A stretch of 64,000 bases of DNA from NCBI RefSeq assembly GCF_001375655.1, contig NZ_CTEN01000001.1, positions 124,001 through 188,000 of the forward strand, given 5' to 3'. Shown here piece by piece: positions 8,549 to 15,535 of this stretch; positions within the stretch are counted from its first letter, which is position 1, and each line of letters starts with the position of its first letter. Source of the DNA: Streptococcus varani (GTDB lineage Bacteria > Bacillota > Bacilli > Lactobacillales > Streptococcaceae). The position numbers and the translations under genes were made by a program. The notes under the pieces were generated by a model. It ran no database searches. It was not told the DNA's origin and was given only the letters and a program-made list of their open reading frames with translations.

Positions 8549-8648
8549 TCTTTTTATCCTTTCTAGCCTCACGCTCGCCTAGTAGGAACCCCAGGCATAG
8601 CCATAAGAAAGTCCAACCTGCTAATAAAATAAATTCAAAAATTACCAT
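8541..8648 (-). CDS. 35-residue membrane peptide (DUF3789-like)
   Basis: A short gene overlapping ssb by eight bases. One hydrophobic helix (VIFEFILLAGWTFLWLCLGF) is followed by a charged tail EREARKDKKND, the layout of the tiny DUF3789 phage proteins. An AAGG site precedes the ATG. It would sit in the membrane with its charged end in the cytoplasm. Function unknown. Confidence 0.6.
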   Translation of the reverse strand: MVIFEFILLAGWTFLWLCLGFLLGEREARKDKKND

Positions 8649-8650
8649 TT

Positions 8651-8830
8651 TTAGTCCCTTTCAATCGTGACATTAAAATCTATGTCATTTAGTTTTATGG
8701 GTAGAATTATCCCGCCTTTATTGCTGTCACTATGTAACTCAAGCAAAGCCATCATGACCTGTTTACCAATCTGTAATTGTGTTCCCATCAATGCCTGCTC
8801 ATTACTGATTTCAATTTCATTAGTTGCCAT
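8651..8830 (-). CDS. Small phage protein, function unknown
   Basis: 59 residues from the start at 8830, chosen because AGGAGGGG lies just upstream. Predicted alpha-beta fold (MATNEIEISNEQALMGTQ ... DIDFNVTIERD), no recognised family. It overlaps the upstream gene by 11 bases. Confidence 0.6.
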   Translation of the reverse strand: MATNEIEISNEQALMGTQLQIGKQVMMALLELHSDSNKGGIILPIKLNDIDFNVTIERD

Positions 8831-9146
8831 TTTCCCCTCCTGGATTTTGCCACCAATCAAGCAGGTCTTCCTGATAGTCGTTTAAGTATTGTTCAAATAT
8901 TTCAAATTGATGGATAGCCCATTTCAAGCGGTACATATCTTCCCCACTTCTTGAGCAGTAGCCACTTACCTTGAATATTGGTGCAATGTCACCCACAACA
9001 TGAGTAGTCAGGTCATCTATATTGACCACTTCCTCTGTTTGAAAATCAAAATCTAAAATGAACTCATCCCCCAAATTGTGGATAACCTGCAACCGTTGAC
9101 CGTCTGAATAGATAGCCACGCTGTCTGAAACTTGTCTAATTTCCAT
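8820..9146 (-). CDS. Small phage protein, function unknown
   Basis: 108 residues, acidic, beta-rich at the start and helical at the end (YLNDYQEDLLDWWQNPGG). The ATG at 9146 is preferred over an in-frame one at 9161 that overlaps the DUF1351 gene; both have weak ribosome sites. No family is recognised. Confidence 0.55.
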   Translation of the reverse strand: MEIRQVSDSVAIYSDGQRLQVIHNLGDEFILDFDFQTEEVVNIDDLTTHVVGDIAPIFKVSGYCSRSGEDMYRLKWAIHQFEIFEQYLNDYQEDLLDWWQNPGGENGN

Positions 9147-9148
9147 AG

Positions 9149-10177
9149 TTACCACCCACATTGCTCATTGAGTTCAGCCTGAGTCAATGGCTCTATACGC
9201 TGATAACCGCTGACCTGATAATTTTTCTTGAAATCAAAGCCAAGCTGGCTTAGACCTTCCTTGAAACGGTCTTTTTCTGCCGTGTTTTCAAGATAGACCT
9301 CAAGGGTCATTTTTTGAGTGTATTTTTTAGGCTCATTTTTATCACCTCTGAGCGTTTCGGGATTGTTTTGGGATAATTGCCCACCATCCAAAATCTCGCC
9401 CGTTTCTGGGTCAAAATTTTGGGTCTCCGTTGATTTCTGAGCCTGTTCCTGTTCTTTAGCTCGCTGAGCTGCCAAAAGTCGCTCTCTTTCTTCTTCAGCT
9501 TGTCGTGCTTTTTGCTGTTCCTGCTCAAAACGATAGTCTGATAAAATCTGTTGCAACACATCAGTCAAAGACATAGACTGCAACATGCGAATATAAGGCT
9601 GGTCAGTCATGCCGTACTCAGCACACTGGCCTGAAATAGCTGCCTTGGCCTTTTCGTACTCCTGTTGTTTTTGGTACTCAAATGTAACCATGTCATCAAG
9701 GCTCTTCATGGTGATTTTCTTGAGTGTCACGCCATCTGCCATGAAATTCCCTGCTTTAATGTACTCAAGAGCCTTTTCATCAAAGATACGAGGGTCAATC
9801 ATATACTCAGAGGCCTTGTTAGCAAGATATCCCTTGACAGTATCAATCCTAAGAGCTTTCTGATGGTCTTCAAACTCTTTGACATCAGCTGCAATCTTGG
9901 CGATTGTGTCATCAAGTGGCTTACTTGCCTGTTTGATATATCCATCAATTTCATCTGCTGGCTTTGAGAGTTCCTTTTTGACTTTGATACGCTCATCAGA
10001 TAACTGTTTCTTGAGTTTGCGTAAATCAGCTAGAACTTGCTTATCTTCCTTGATGGTTGCGGCTGTGACTGTATAATTTTGGTATTTTGCCACAACCTCA
10101 TTGATATTCTGCTCAAATTTCTCACGGTCAATAATTTCAACTTGTGCCTGTGTTACTTTTACCTGTAATTCTTGCAT
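9149..10177 (-). CDS. DUF1351 phage protein
   Basis: 342 residues, mainly helical. The N-terminal 200 residues (KLKKQLSDERIKVKKELSKP ... IDPRIFDEKALEYI) match DUF1351, usually encoded beside recT-like genes in streptococcal phages. A charged coiled coil (about 215-255, RQAEEERERLLAAQRAKEQ) leads to a C-terminal small domain. It is probably a recombination accessory factor, inferred from position only. AGGAGG precedes the ATG. Confidence 0.85.
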   Translation of the reverse strand: MQELQVKVTQAQVEIIDREKFEQNINEVVAKYQNYTVTAATIKEDKQVLADLRKLKKQLSDERIKVKKELSKPADEIDGYIKQASKPLDDTIAKIAADVKEFEDHQKALRIDTVKGYLANKASEYMIDPRIFDEKALEYIKAGNFMADGVTLKKITMKSLDDMVTFEYQKQQEYEKAKAAISGQCAEYGMTDQPYIRMLQSMSLTDVLQQILSDYRFEQEQQKARQAEEERERLLAAQRAKEQEQAQKSTETQNFDPETGEILDGGQLSQNNPETLRGDKNEPKKYTQKMTLEVYLENTAEKDRFKEGLSQLGFDFKKNYQVSGYQRIEPLTQAELNEQCGW

Positions 10178-10190
10178 GATTTCCTCCTGG

Positions 10191-11033
10191 TTAGTAATCT
10201 AATAACTCGCCTTGGACTGCTTCCTCTGATGGTTCTTCTCCAAAGCTAGGAATTTCATCAGCTGGATAGTCATTGACAACCGTATCAGTCTTTTCAGCCA
10301 ATTTATGCTGTTCAGCTTTTGCCTCTTGTAGTCTGCGTGCTACGACATCCTCACGGCTTTCTTGTGGTGTGACATCTTTAGGGCTGTTGTCCAACTGAAT
10401 TTCATCTGCTTCATAAGATGAGCCAAGTTCTGCTGGAAAAGCTTCACGGTAAGCAGATACTAGGGCAACTTTTCTGATCATGACACAGGGCATTGTGTCC
10501 CAGTTATTCTCACCTATTGGCTTGCCGTATGTATTCATCACAGGGTAAGTAATATCTTTCCCTTGCTGGGTCAATTCCTTAATCCTTGCACGGATTTTAG
10601 AATTGTCATACTCTTCAAAAGACACCTCTGTTTCTGTTGGATAAGTTCGGTCTTTACGGTAAACCCTAGCCCAACCTCCTAAGATTTCAGCACCTTTAGG
10701 GATAAAGGCTCCTTTTGAATATTTAATTTCACCGTCCATCAGATAGATTACGCCTGCCTCTTTTCCGTCAAATTGTGGGTGACTATCTGCTTTCTTTTCA
10801 AAAGCTGATTTGGCAGTAACTACCTGAGCTGGCTGATTGCCATACTTGATAAAATAAATTTCTTTGGTAAATGGATTGAGATTTTGGGCTTTAGCTTGAG
10901 CTATAAAATAGGCAAGCTCCTCGTCACTAGCTTTTCCTTGTGGGTCAAGATACTTTCTGATAATACCGCTATTAAGTAGCTGAGGGTTGGTTAAAAAATC
11001 GCCTTTTGCCTCTACAATTTGATTATTAGTCAT
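10191..11033 (-). CDS. bet: RecT/Bet family single-strand annealing protein
   Basis: 280 residues. The N-terminal region with ELAYFIAQAKAQNLNPFTKEIYFIKYG and the later GWARVYRKDRTYPTETEVSFEEY and WDTMPCVMIRKVALVSAYREAFP are hallmarks of the phage Bet/RecT family. These proteins anneal complementary single strands during phage recombination and replication. DUF1351, SSB and RusA in the same operon complete a recombination module; no paired exonuclease gene is seen next to it. Confidence 0.92.
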   Translation of the reverse strand: MTNNQIVEAKGDFLTNPQLLNSGIIRKYLDPQGKASDEELAYFIAQAKAQNLNPFTKEIYFIKYGNQPAQVVTAKSAFEKKADSHPQFDGKEAGVIYLMDGEIKYSKGAFIPKGAEILGGWARVYRKDRTYPTETEVSFEEYDNSKIRARIKELTQQGKDITYPVMNTYGKPIGENNWDTMPCVMIRKVALVSAYREAFPAELGSSYEADEIQLDNSPKDVTPQESREDVVARRLQEAKAEQHKLAEKTDTVVNDYPADEIPSFGEEPSEEAVQGELLDY

Positions 11034-11215
11034 GTTCTTCTCCTTTTGGTCTTTCTTAAATTGAAATTTTCACGCTTTAAGCGTCTGTTTTCTTGTTTCA
11101 AGGAAAGTATCAAGTCCTGTTGTTCGTTGATAATCTCGCCCAATACTTCGCAGGTTTCTAGCCGTTCTCTGGCCATTTCCCTATTCAATTCATATTGTTC
11201 ACGATAATAGCTCAT
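11030..11215 (-). CDS. Small coiled-coil phage protein
   Basis: 61 residues, almost entirely a basic amphipathic helix (INEQQDLILSLKQENRRLKR). AGGAGA lies 11 bases upstream. It overlaps the bet start by four bases. Function unknown. Confidence 0.6.
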   Translation of the reverse strand: MSYYREQYELNREMARERLETCEVLGEIINEQQDLILSLKQENRRLKRENFNLRKTKRRRT

Positions 11216-11218
11216 AAA

Positions 11219-11350
11219 CTAGTTATCTCCTACATAAATCCATTGACCGCCTCTAAATACCCATTCATCAGGGTCATGTTCTTCTCTTGGCTCCTCAGGC
11301 TGCAAGTAATCACGGTCATAGTCAAAGGTGCCAAATAGTCCTCTGTCCAT
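11219..11350 (-). CDS. Small acidic phage protein
   Basis: 43 residues from the ATG at 11350, which has AGGAGG seven bases upstream; longer in-frame starts lack a site. The sequence is acidic and aromatic (DYDRDYLQPEEPREEHDP, ending in WVFRGGQWIYVGDN). Function unknown. Confidence 0.6.
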   Translation of the reverse strand: MDRGLFGTFDYDRDYLQPEEPREEHDPDEWVFRGGQWIYVGDN

Positions 11351-11360
11351 GTTGCACCTC

Positions 11361-11504
11361 CTAAGCTGCATACTTTCTACCAAGCTCTCTGACAAGTCTG
11401 ATATATCCAACCCTATCAACTAAGCCTGTATCAAGTAACTTTTCTTTTTCTCCTATTGTGGCACGTTGCCAGACTAGAGTTTCACGTTGTCTGAGTTTAC
11501 TCAT
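11361..11504 (-). CDS. Small basic phage protein
   Basis: A 47-residue gene (starts MSKLRQRETLVWQRA, ends LGRKYAA) filling the gap between two supported genes. A strong TTAGGAGGTCACT site precedes the ATG, and its stop codon sits beside the ribosome site of the next gene. Function unknown. Confidence 0.6.
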   Translation of the reverse strand: MSKLRQRETLVWQRATIGEKEKLLDTGLVDRVGYIRLVRELGRKYAA

Positions 11505-11513
11505 AGTGACCTC

Positions 11514-11774
11514 CTAACCTGCTTGGCTCTCATAGACATCAATTAGACGCTTTTGAGTTGCTACAGTATCAGCATAGCGTCTACGTTCACGGCCAAGCTC
11601 CATATTCTGCTCAGAGAGTTCTTGTAGCAATGAACGCTGTTTCTTGATGATTTCCCTAAGCTCACGGTTCTCAGCTTGTAGCGCTCTAACCTCAATTAGA
11701 TTGTTAGCTGGTTCTTGTGGTCCAGCCACCTCATACTCATCTAGTCCTAAAAATGATTTCAATTTGTCTAGCAT
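11514..11774 (-). CDS. Small coiled-coil phage protein
   Basis: 86 residues: a short head (MLDKLKSFLGLDEYE) and a long coiled coil (about residues 28-80, LQAENRELREIIKKQRSLLQ). The start shares bases with the stop of the upstream gene, so the pair is probably coupled. Function unknown. Confidence 0.65.
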   Translation of the reverse strand: MLDKLKSFLGLDEYEVAGPQEPANNLIEVRALQAENRELREIIKKQRSLLQELSEQNMELGRERRRYADTVATQKRLIDVYESQAG

Positions 11775-12046
11775 TATTCTTCCTCCTCACTGTCTTCCTC
11801 AAATGATGTCAGGTTTTCCTTAATAGCTTTCTTAGGGTCTGCCCCGTCTAGCACATCTTCAATAACATGAGAGAGTTTGTGCATGATGTTCATCATCTCC
11901 TCAAGTGTTCCATTTTTATCAGGGACACCTAAAACCTTGATAGTAAACATGCCAAACATTGAGATAGCGTGTAGCTCCTCTTGTAGCTTTTCAATACGCT
12001 CAATCTTCTTCTGTTGGTCTGAGATAATTCTGTCTTTATCAATCAT
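11774..12046 (-). CDS. Small acidic phage protein
   Basis: 90 residues, helical N-terminus (SDQQKKIERIEKLQEELHAI) and a very acidic C-terminus (EEDSEEEE). It is the first gene left of the iteron array. No family is recognised. Confidence 0.6.
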   Translation of the reverse strand: MIDKDRIISDQQKKIERIEKLQEELHAISMFGMFTIKVLGVPDKNGTLEEMMNIMHKLSHVIEDVLDGADPKKAIKENLTSFEEDSEEEE

Positions 12047-12278
12047 GATTTTTTACCTGTGGATAACTTTAGTTATCCCTTTCTTTATTCTATAAGTATT
12101 AGTTTGTTTTAATTTAGTATTTATTACTAAGTTAGTGCCGTAAGGCTTAGATTATTGTAAGTTAGTACTTGTTGTATAGTTAGTATTTATTAGACGGCAA
12201 TTTTTAACATGGCAATTTTTAACATGGCAATTTTTAACATGGCAATTTTTAACATGGCAAAATCTTCCAGGTGTAAAA
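12047..12278. other. AT-rich intergenic region with candidate phage origin
   Basis: 232 bases without a convincing gene. The left half is very AT-rich with repeated TTAGTA and AAGTTAGT words; the right half carries the 15-bp tandem repeats annotated separately. An AT-rich stretch beside iterons and next to a winged-helix gene is a common phage origin layout, so this is a candidate origin, by inference. Confidence 0.45.
12196..12260. repeat. Four perfect 15-bp tandem repeats plus a partial (iterons)
   Basis: The unit GGCAATTTTTAACAT occurs four times head to tail at 12196, 12211, 12226 and 12241, with a five-base partial at 12256. Perfect identity and tandem spacing suggest a binding array for a replication or regulatory protein. 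The unit length is a multiple of three, so the minus strand can also read a repeated MLKIA peptide; see the rejected list. Confidence 0.85.
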
Positions 12279-12644
12279 TCATTCTTCTAAAATACCTGTG
12301 GATAATTCTTCAATTAACTTATTTTTCAAATAAGTTTTGTAGCTATCTGTCATAGGAGTATCAGAAAAGAACCTTTTAAACTCTGTCCCATTACCTCTAC
12401 CATGACTAATTCTTACTGAAAGCAAATATCCGCTTCTCTCAAGTATTTTGAAATGTCTGTCTACTGTCCGCCTACTGATATTCAAGCGCCTTGCAATTTC
12501 CTCAGGATACACGACCCAGTCAGGTTTATTGGTCAATATTACTGTTAAAATCCCAATCGTAGCAGGCTCAAGTGACTTATCTTGCGTAAAAGCGTTATTT
12601 ATAGATGTGTAATTTTCGTGAGTATTCCTGATTATATACTGCAT
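12279..12644 (-). CDS. Winged-helix phage protein, candidate replication/regulatory factor
   Basis: 121 residues. A winged helix-turn-helix spans about 28-80: LTVILTNKPDWVVYPEEIAR, then RLNISRRTVDRHFKILERSGYLL. This resembles N-terminal domains of DnaD-like and RepA-like phage replication proteins, but the protein is short and lacks a second domain. It lies just upstream of the iteron array, so it may bind it; that is inference. A general HTH regulator is the alternative. Confidence 0.65.
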   Translation of the reverse strand: MQYIIRNTHENYTSINNAFTQDKSLEPATIGILTVILTNKPDWVVYPEEIARRLNISRRTVDRHFKILERSGYLLSVRISHGRGNGTEFKRFFSDTPMTDSYKTYLKNKLIEELSTGILEE

Positions 12645-12654
12645 ACCTCATATA

Positions 12655-12831
12655 CTATGCTCCTTTCCGTAGTTCCTGCTTGTGCATTCCTAGAATAATG
12701 TCATAATAAGCGTGACCGGCAGGAATGACATAGCCCTCTGTTTCAAACTCCACCCATTGCTCCACACCGTCCACAATTACCTTGCGTAGGTTAGTAATTT
12801 TGGGTGTCCATTTCTTTTTTTCTGTTTTCAT
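12655..12831 (-). CDS. Small phage protein, function unknown
   Basis: 58 residues (starts MKTEKKKWTPKITNLRKV, then a VDGVEQWVEFETEGYVIPAG segment). AAGGAA precedes the ATG. The beta-rich middle looks like a small structured domain. No family is recognised. Confidence 0.6.
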   Translation of the reverse strand: MKTEKKKWTPKITNLRKVIVDGVEQWVEFETEGYVIPAGHAYYDIILGMHKQELRKGA

Positions 12832-12863
12832 GGTAAAATTTCCTTATAATCTTTTTGATTTGT

Positions 12864-12899
12864 CCCTCAATGGAATTGCCGTTCCAGAGGGGCTTTTTT
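12864..12899 (+). terminator. Terminator-like hairpin facing right
   Basis: Inverted repeat CCCTC...TGGAA / TTCCA...GAGGG followed by TTTTTT on the plus strand. It lies just after the antirepressor stop codon of the minus-strand operon, where no rightward gene ends. Confidence 0.5.
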
Positions 12900-12903
12900 A
12901 TTC

Positions 12904-13635
12904 TCAACTTGGTAGATACTCCTGATTGAGAAATTTGTTGATAAAATACTGCTGGCCTTTGCCAGTGACCTTAGTTGTTGTATTGACTGTGGTGTGACCG
13001 TCGGCATGGTTGATATTTGTCTTTTTCAACTCAAACAGACCTAGCTGCATGCTTTTCTGTGTCGGTTGGTTCCAAGACTCTCCACGGCGACTAATTAAGT
13101 AACCATTAGAGCGTAACCACTGAAAGAGTTTGTTTTGACCAATATCAATCCCATTCTGTTTCAGAATTTTAGCCAGTTCACCAATCAGACAAGATGACTT
13201 ACTAGCGCTCACAGCGTCTGCAAACAGCACCTTAGGACGGTCAGCCTCAATCTGTGCCTCTAGCTTATGGACTTTCTTATCTGCCATGAGTAAGGCTCTT
13301 GCCATGATTTTCTCAGGGCTGTTGTAGTCTTTCTCAATTTGGATAAAGTAGGCTCTGACTTCTTGACCTTTTTCAGTCTTGGACATCATGGCTAGATGTT
13401 TGGCCGTGTCTAGGGTCAGAGCAAAGTCGTCTAAGTATTGGACATTGCCATTACCACCCTTAACGGGTGTACCTCCAGGTACGCCTGTAAAGTCATAGCC
13501 CTCTACAAAACCCTTGATATTTTGCTCAAACCAAGCACTAAACCTCTTTTTGATGTCTAATGTTTGGTAAAGCTGTCTAGCTGAGACAATAGGCTCATGG
13601 TTTTCATTCAGTGTTACGTTGATAAGTTCATTCAT
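12904..13635 (-). CDS. Phage antirepressor, AntA/AntB plus KilAC domains
   Basis: 243 residues. The N-terminal AntA/AntB domain (about 10-90: VSARQLYQTLDIKKRFSAWF ... LDDFALTLDTAKHLAMMSK) is joined by a short coil to a C-terminal KilAC/ANT domain (IGELAKILKQNGIDIGQNKL, then FQWLRSNGYLISR). Such proteins neutralise a CI-type repressor and promote lytic growth. It is the second gene of the leftward early operon, consistent with that role. Confidence 0.92.
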   Translation of the reverse strand: MNELINVTLNENHEPIVSARQLYQTLDIKKRFSAWFEQNIKGFVEGYDFTGVPGGTPVKGGNGNVQYLDDFALTLDTAKHLAMMSKTEKGQEVRAYFIQIEKDYNSPEKIMARALLMADKKVHKLEAQIEADRPKVLFADAVSASKSSCLIGELAKILKQNGIDIGQNKLFQWLRSNGYLISRRGESWNQPTQKSMQLGLFELKKTNINHADGHTTVNTTTKVTGKGQQYFINKFLNQEYLPS

Positions 13636-13647
13636 TGTATCTCCTTT

Positions 13648-13884
13648 CTAAATCAATGGTTCATGAACATGAACTTTAGGTGTAAAAAAATATTCATGCA
13701 ACTGGCTCACATCAATATCTAGCAACTCTGAGGCCTTTGCCATCTCAAAGTCTTTCCAAGGTACTCTATTGTTCAACTTTAGTGATATAGAGCGTTCGGA
13801 TAACTCCATTGCTAAGGCAAAATTGTACTGAGTTCCATACTTCTCAACAATCTTTCCGGCAAGTTTTGAATAATCGTTACTCAT
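13648..13884 (-). CDS. Cro-like regulator, DUF739 family
   Basis: 78 residues. A compact helix-turn-helix (GKIVEKYGTQYNFALAMELS, then ERSISLKLNNRVPWKDFEMAKASELLDI) ends in HEYFFTPKV, typical of DUF739 proteins that occupy the cro position in streptococcal and staphylococcal phages. It is transcribed away from the CI-like gene across a shared operator region, so it is the likely lytic switch protein. Confidence 0.88.
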   Translation of the reverse strand: MSNDYSKLAGKIVEKYGTQYNFALAMELSERSISLKLNNRVPWKDFEMAKASELLDIDVSQLHEYFFTPKVHVHEPLI

Positions 13885-13900
13885 AACATTCTCCTTTCTT

Positions 13901-13917
13901 GTTCATTTTCCATGAAC
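13901..13917. promoter_or_regulatory. Operator dyad O1
   Basis: GTTCATTTTCCATGAAC is a perfect GTTCAT/ATGAAC inverted repeat between the cro promoter and the cro start codon. The same half-site recurs in the other dyads. Confidence 0.7.
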
Positions 13918-13932
13918 TATTTTACAAAACAC

Positions 13933-13961
13933 ATTCTATCACGTTGCATGAACCTCGTCAA
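13933..13961 (-). promoter_or_regulatory. Leftward early (cro) promoter
   Basis: On the minus strand TTGACG and TAGAAT are separated by 17 bases. A GTTCAT half-site lies in the spacer, so repressor binding there would block it. Confidence 0.78.
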
Positions 13962-13968
13962 TAGAAAA

Positions 13969-13985
13969 ATTCATTTTTTATGAAC
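13969..13985. promoter_or_regulatory. Operator dyad O2
   Basis: ATTCATTTTTTATGAAC, one mismatch from the GTTCAT-n5-ATGAAC dyad, lies between the two divergent promoters. Confidence 0.65.
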
Positions 13986-13990
13986 TTTCT

Positions 13991-14008
13991 CTTGAACTTT
14001 TGTTCAAG
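13991..14008. promoter_or_regulatory. Operator dyad O3 over repressor -35
   Basis: CTTGAAC-TTTT-GTTCAAG is a perfect inverted repeat overlapping the -35 box of the repressor promoter; it could give autoregulation. Confidence 0.6.
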
Positions 14009-14020
14009 ATGGTTTATAAT
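13992..14020 (+). promoter_or_regulatory. Repressor (cI) promoter
   Basis: TTGAAC and a perfect TATAAT are separated by 17 bases, 33 bases upstream of the repressor ATG. Confidence 0.8.
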
Positions 14021-14052
14021 AGCCTTAGAAAACAACTAAAGGAGGAGGTTAC

Positions 14053-14847
14053 ATGAGGACTAGCAACCCATCTGAACGGTTAAAACAACTCATGTCCGAG
14101 AGGAACCTAAAACAAGTTGAGATACTTGAAAAGTCTTTACCCTATCAAAAAGAATTAGGGATAAAAATGGGGAAAAGCACTCTTTCACAATATGTCAACG
14201 GTGTGCAATCCCCAGACCAGCACAGAATTTACTTACTTTCAAAAACACTTGAGGTTAGTGAACCCTGGCTTATGGGGTATGATGTAGATATAAACCGTGT
14301 TCCTGATAACAAGCGTGGGTTTGATACTACTGATGATATAGTCTCAATTTACGAAAAACTTGAACAAGATAGGCGATTGACAGTGCTTGATTTTGCCAAG
14401 GAACAACTTGAGGAACAAGAGAGCAATAAGATTACATCTATCTTTGATAAATTCAAAGATGTTGATAACTACATCACTGATTATGTTGAGGGCTTAGTGG
14501 CTGCTGGTCATGGTATTTTCCAAGAGGATAACTTGCACATGGAGGTTAAACTCCGTGCTGATGATGTACCTGAGAAGTATGACACCATTGCAAAAGTGGC
14601 AGGTGACTCAATGGAACCACTCATAGAGGACAATGACCTACTCTTTATCAAGGTGACTAGTCAGGTTGACATCAACGATATTGGAATTTTTCAAGTGAAC
14701 GGCAAGAACTTTGTTAAAAAGCTCAAACGAGACTATAATGGTGCTTGGTACTTGCAGAGTCTCAACAACAGCTATGAAGAAATTTATCTCACAGAAGATG
14801 ATGAAATTCGTACTATTGGTGAGGTTGTAGAAATTTATAAGGTCTAA
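14053..14847 (+). CDS. CI-like phage repressor with S24 self-cleavage domain
   Basis: 264 residues. An N-terminal XRE helix-turn-helix (about 8-75, with TLSQYVNGVQSPDQHRIYLL) is linked to a C-terminal LexA/S24 peptidase domain. Candidate catalytic residues are Ser186 in GDSMEPL and Lys222 in FVKKL; Ala151-Gly152 is a plausible cleavage bond. It maintains lysogeny and is expected to be inactivated through RecA after DNA damage. AGGAGG precedes the ATG, and the gene is divergent from the Cro-like gene. Confidence 0.94.
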   Translation: MRTSNPSERLKQLMSERNLKQVEILEKSLPYQKELGIKMGKSTLSQYVNGVQSPDQHRIYLLSKTLEVSEPWLMGYDVDINRVPDNKRGFDTTDDIVSIYEKLEQDRRLTVLDFAKEQLEEQESNKITSIFDKFKDVDNYITDYVEGLVAAGHGIFQEDNLHMEVKLRADDVPEKYDTIAKVAGDSMEPLIEDNDLLFIKVTSQVDINDIGIFQVNGKNFVKKLKRDYNGAWYLQSLNNSYEEIYLTEDDEIRTIGEVVEIYKV

Positions 14848-14863
14848 AAATAAGGAGGACATC

Positions 14864-15391
14864 ATGAAAAAATTGAAATTGTTTCTAGTGGGCTTTTTAG
14901 CCCTTGCTGCCCTTGGCTTTGTCTTGCAGGCTCTAGGCCTAGCACCTAAGACAGAAACGCCTGAGACACCTAAGGTGGCCGTTCAGAGTTCGACAACTGA
15001 GGCAAAGAAAGAAACCTCAGAAACCACTGAGGCTAGTTCTAAAGCTGATGATGAATTGCCAAGGGTTACAGCTGACCAAATGACTAGCTTTATTGATTAC
15101 CTAAAGCAAGACCTAACTGATAAAGGCGTAGACATTGCTACCTACACTTTTTACAATAAGGACACTATCCTTTATGTGACCGTACCAAATGAGTATAAGT
15201 ACTATGATAAAACTGACCTACAAGCCTTTGCTGATGGCTTGAAAGAAAAAGAACATGAGGCCTTTAACGTTTGGGCTGCAATTAACGGTGTAGACTTTAA
15301 TTCCTACCCTATGCTACACATCAAAACAGATGACGGTGACTCCCTTGTTTCTCAAAAGATGAACGGTGACATGGAAGTCAAAGTAAAATAA
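14864..15391 (+). CDS. Secreted or membrane-anchored lysogenic protein, function unknown
   Basis: 175 residues with an N-terminal hydrophobic segment (about 5-28: LKLFLVGFLALAALGFVLQA), no lipobox cysteine, a Thr/Glu/Ser-rich linker (about 35-62) and a C-terminal globular domain. It follows the repressor by 16 bases on the same strand, so it is probably expressed in the lysogen. Position fits a superinfection-exclusion or host-modifying protein; no family is recognised, so this stays a guess. Confidence 0.7.
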   Translation: MKKLKLFLVGFLALAALGFVLQALGLAPKTETPETPKVAVQSSTTEAKKETSETTEASSKADDELPRVTADQMTSFIDYLKQDLTDKGVDIATYTFYNKDTILYVTVPNEYKYYDKTDLQAFADGLKEKEHEAFNVWAAINGVDFNSYPMLHIKTDDGDSLVSQKMNGDMEVKVK

Positions 15392-15393
15392 AA

Positions 15394-15495
15394 CAAAAAA
15401 AGCCCCATGCTCAGAAGTTTGGCGACCGAGAGCATGAGGCAAGCTGCAAGAACTACATTCAAAATCTGCTGAATTTGAATGCTTTTCTTGTACCC
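15394..15495 (-). ncRNA. Candidate structured prophage small RNA
   Basis: On the minus strand a TAAAAT -10-like box (15496-15501) is followed by two hairpins. The first pairs CATTCAAA with TTTGAATG (15456-15481), extended by CAAGAA/TTCTTG. The second pairs GCCTCATGCTC with GAGCATGGGGC (15402-15440) and runs into TTTTTTT, a good terminator. No ORF uses it. It lies between the rightward lysogeny gene and the integrase and is antisense to their intergenic mRNA. The -35 is poor, so expression is unproven. Confidence 0.5.
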
Positions 15496-15535
15496 ATTTT
15501 ATCATTTTTTTATAAAATTTGAAAGAGGTACTACT

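Noticed and set aside
12190-12255. A small peptide made of MLKIA repeats
   Set aside because: The 15-bp unit allows it, but the frame is short with only a weak ribosome site; iterons explain the perfect repeats better.
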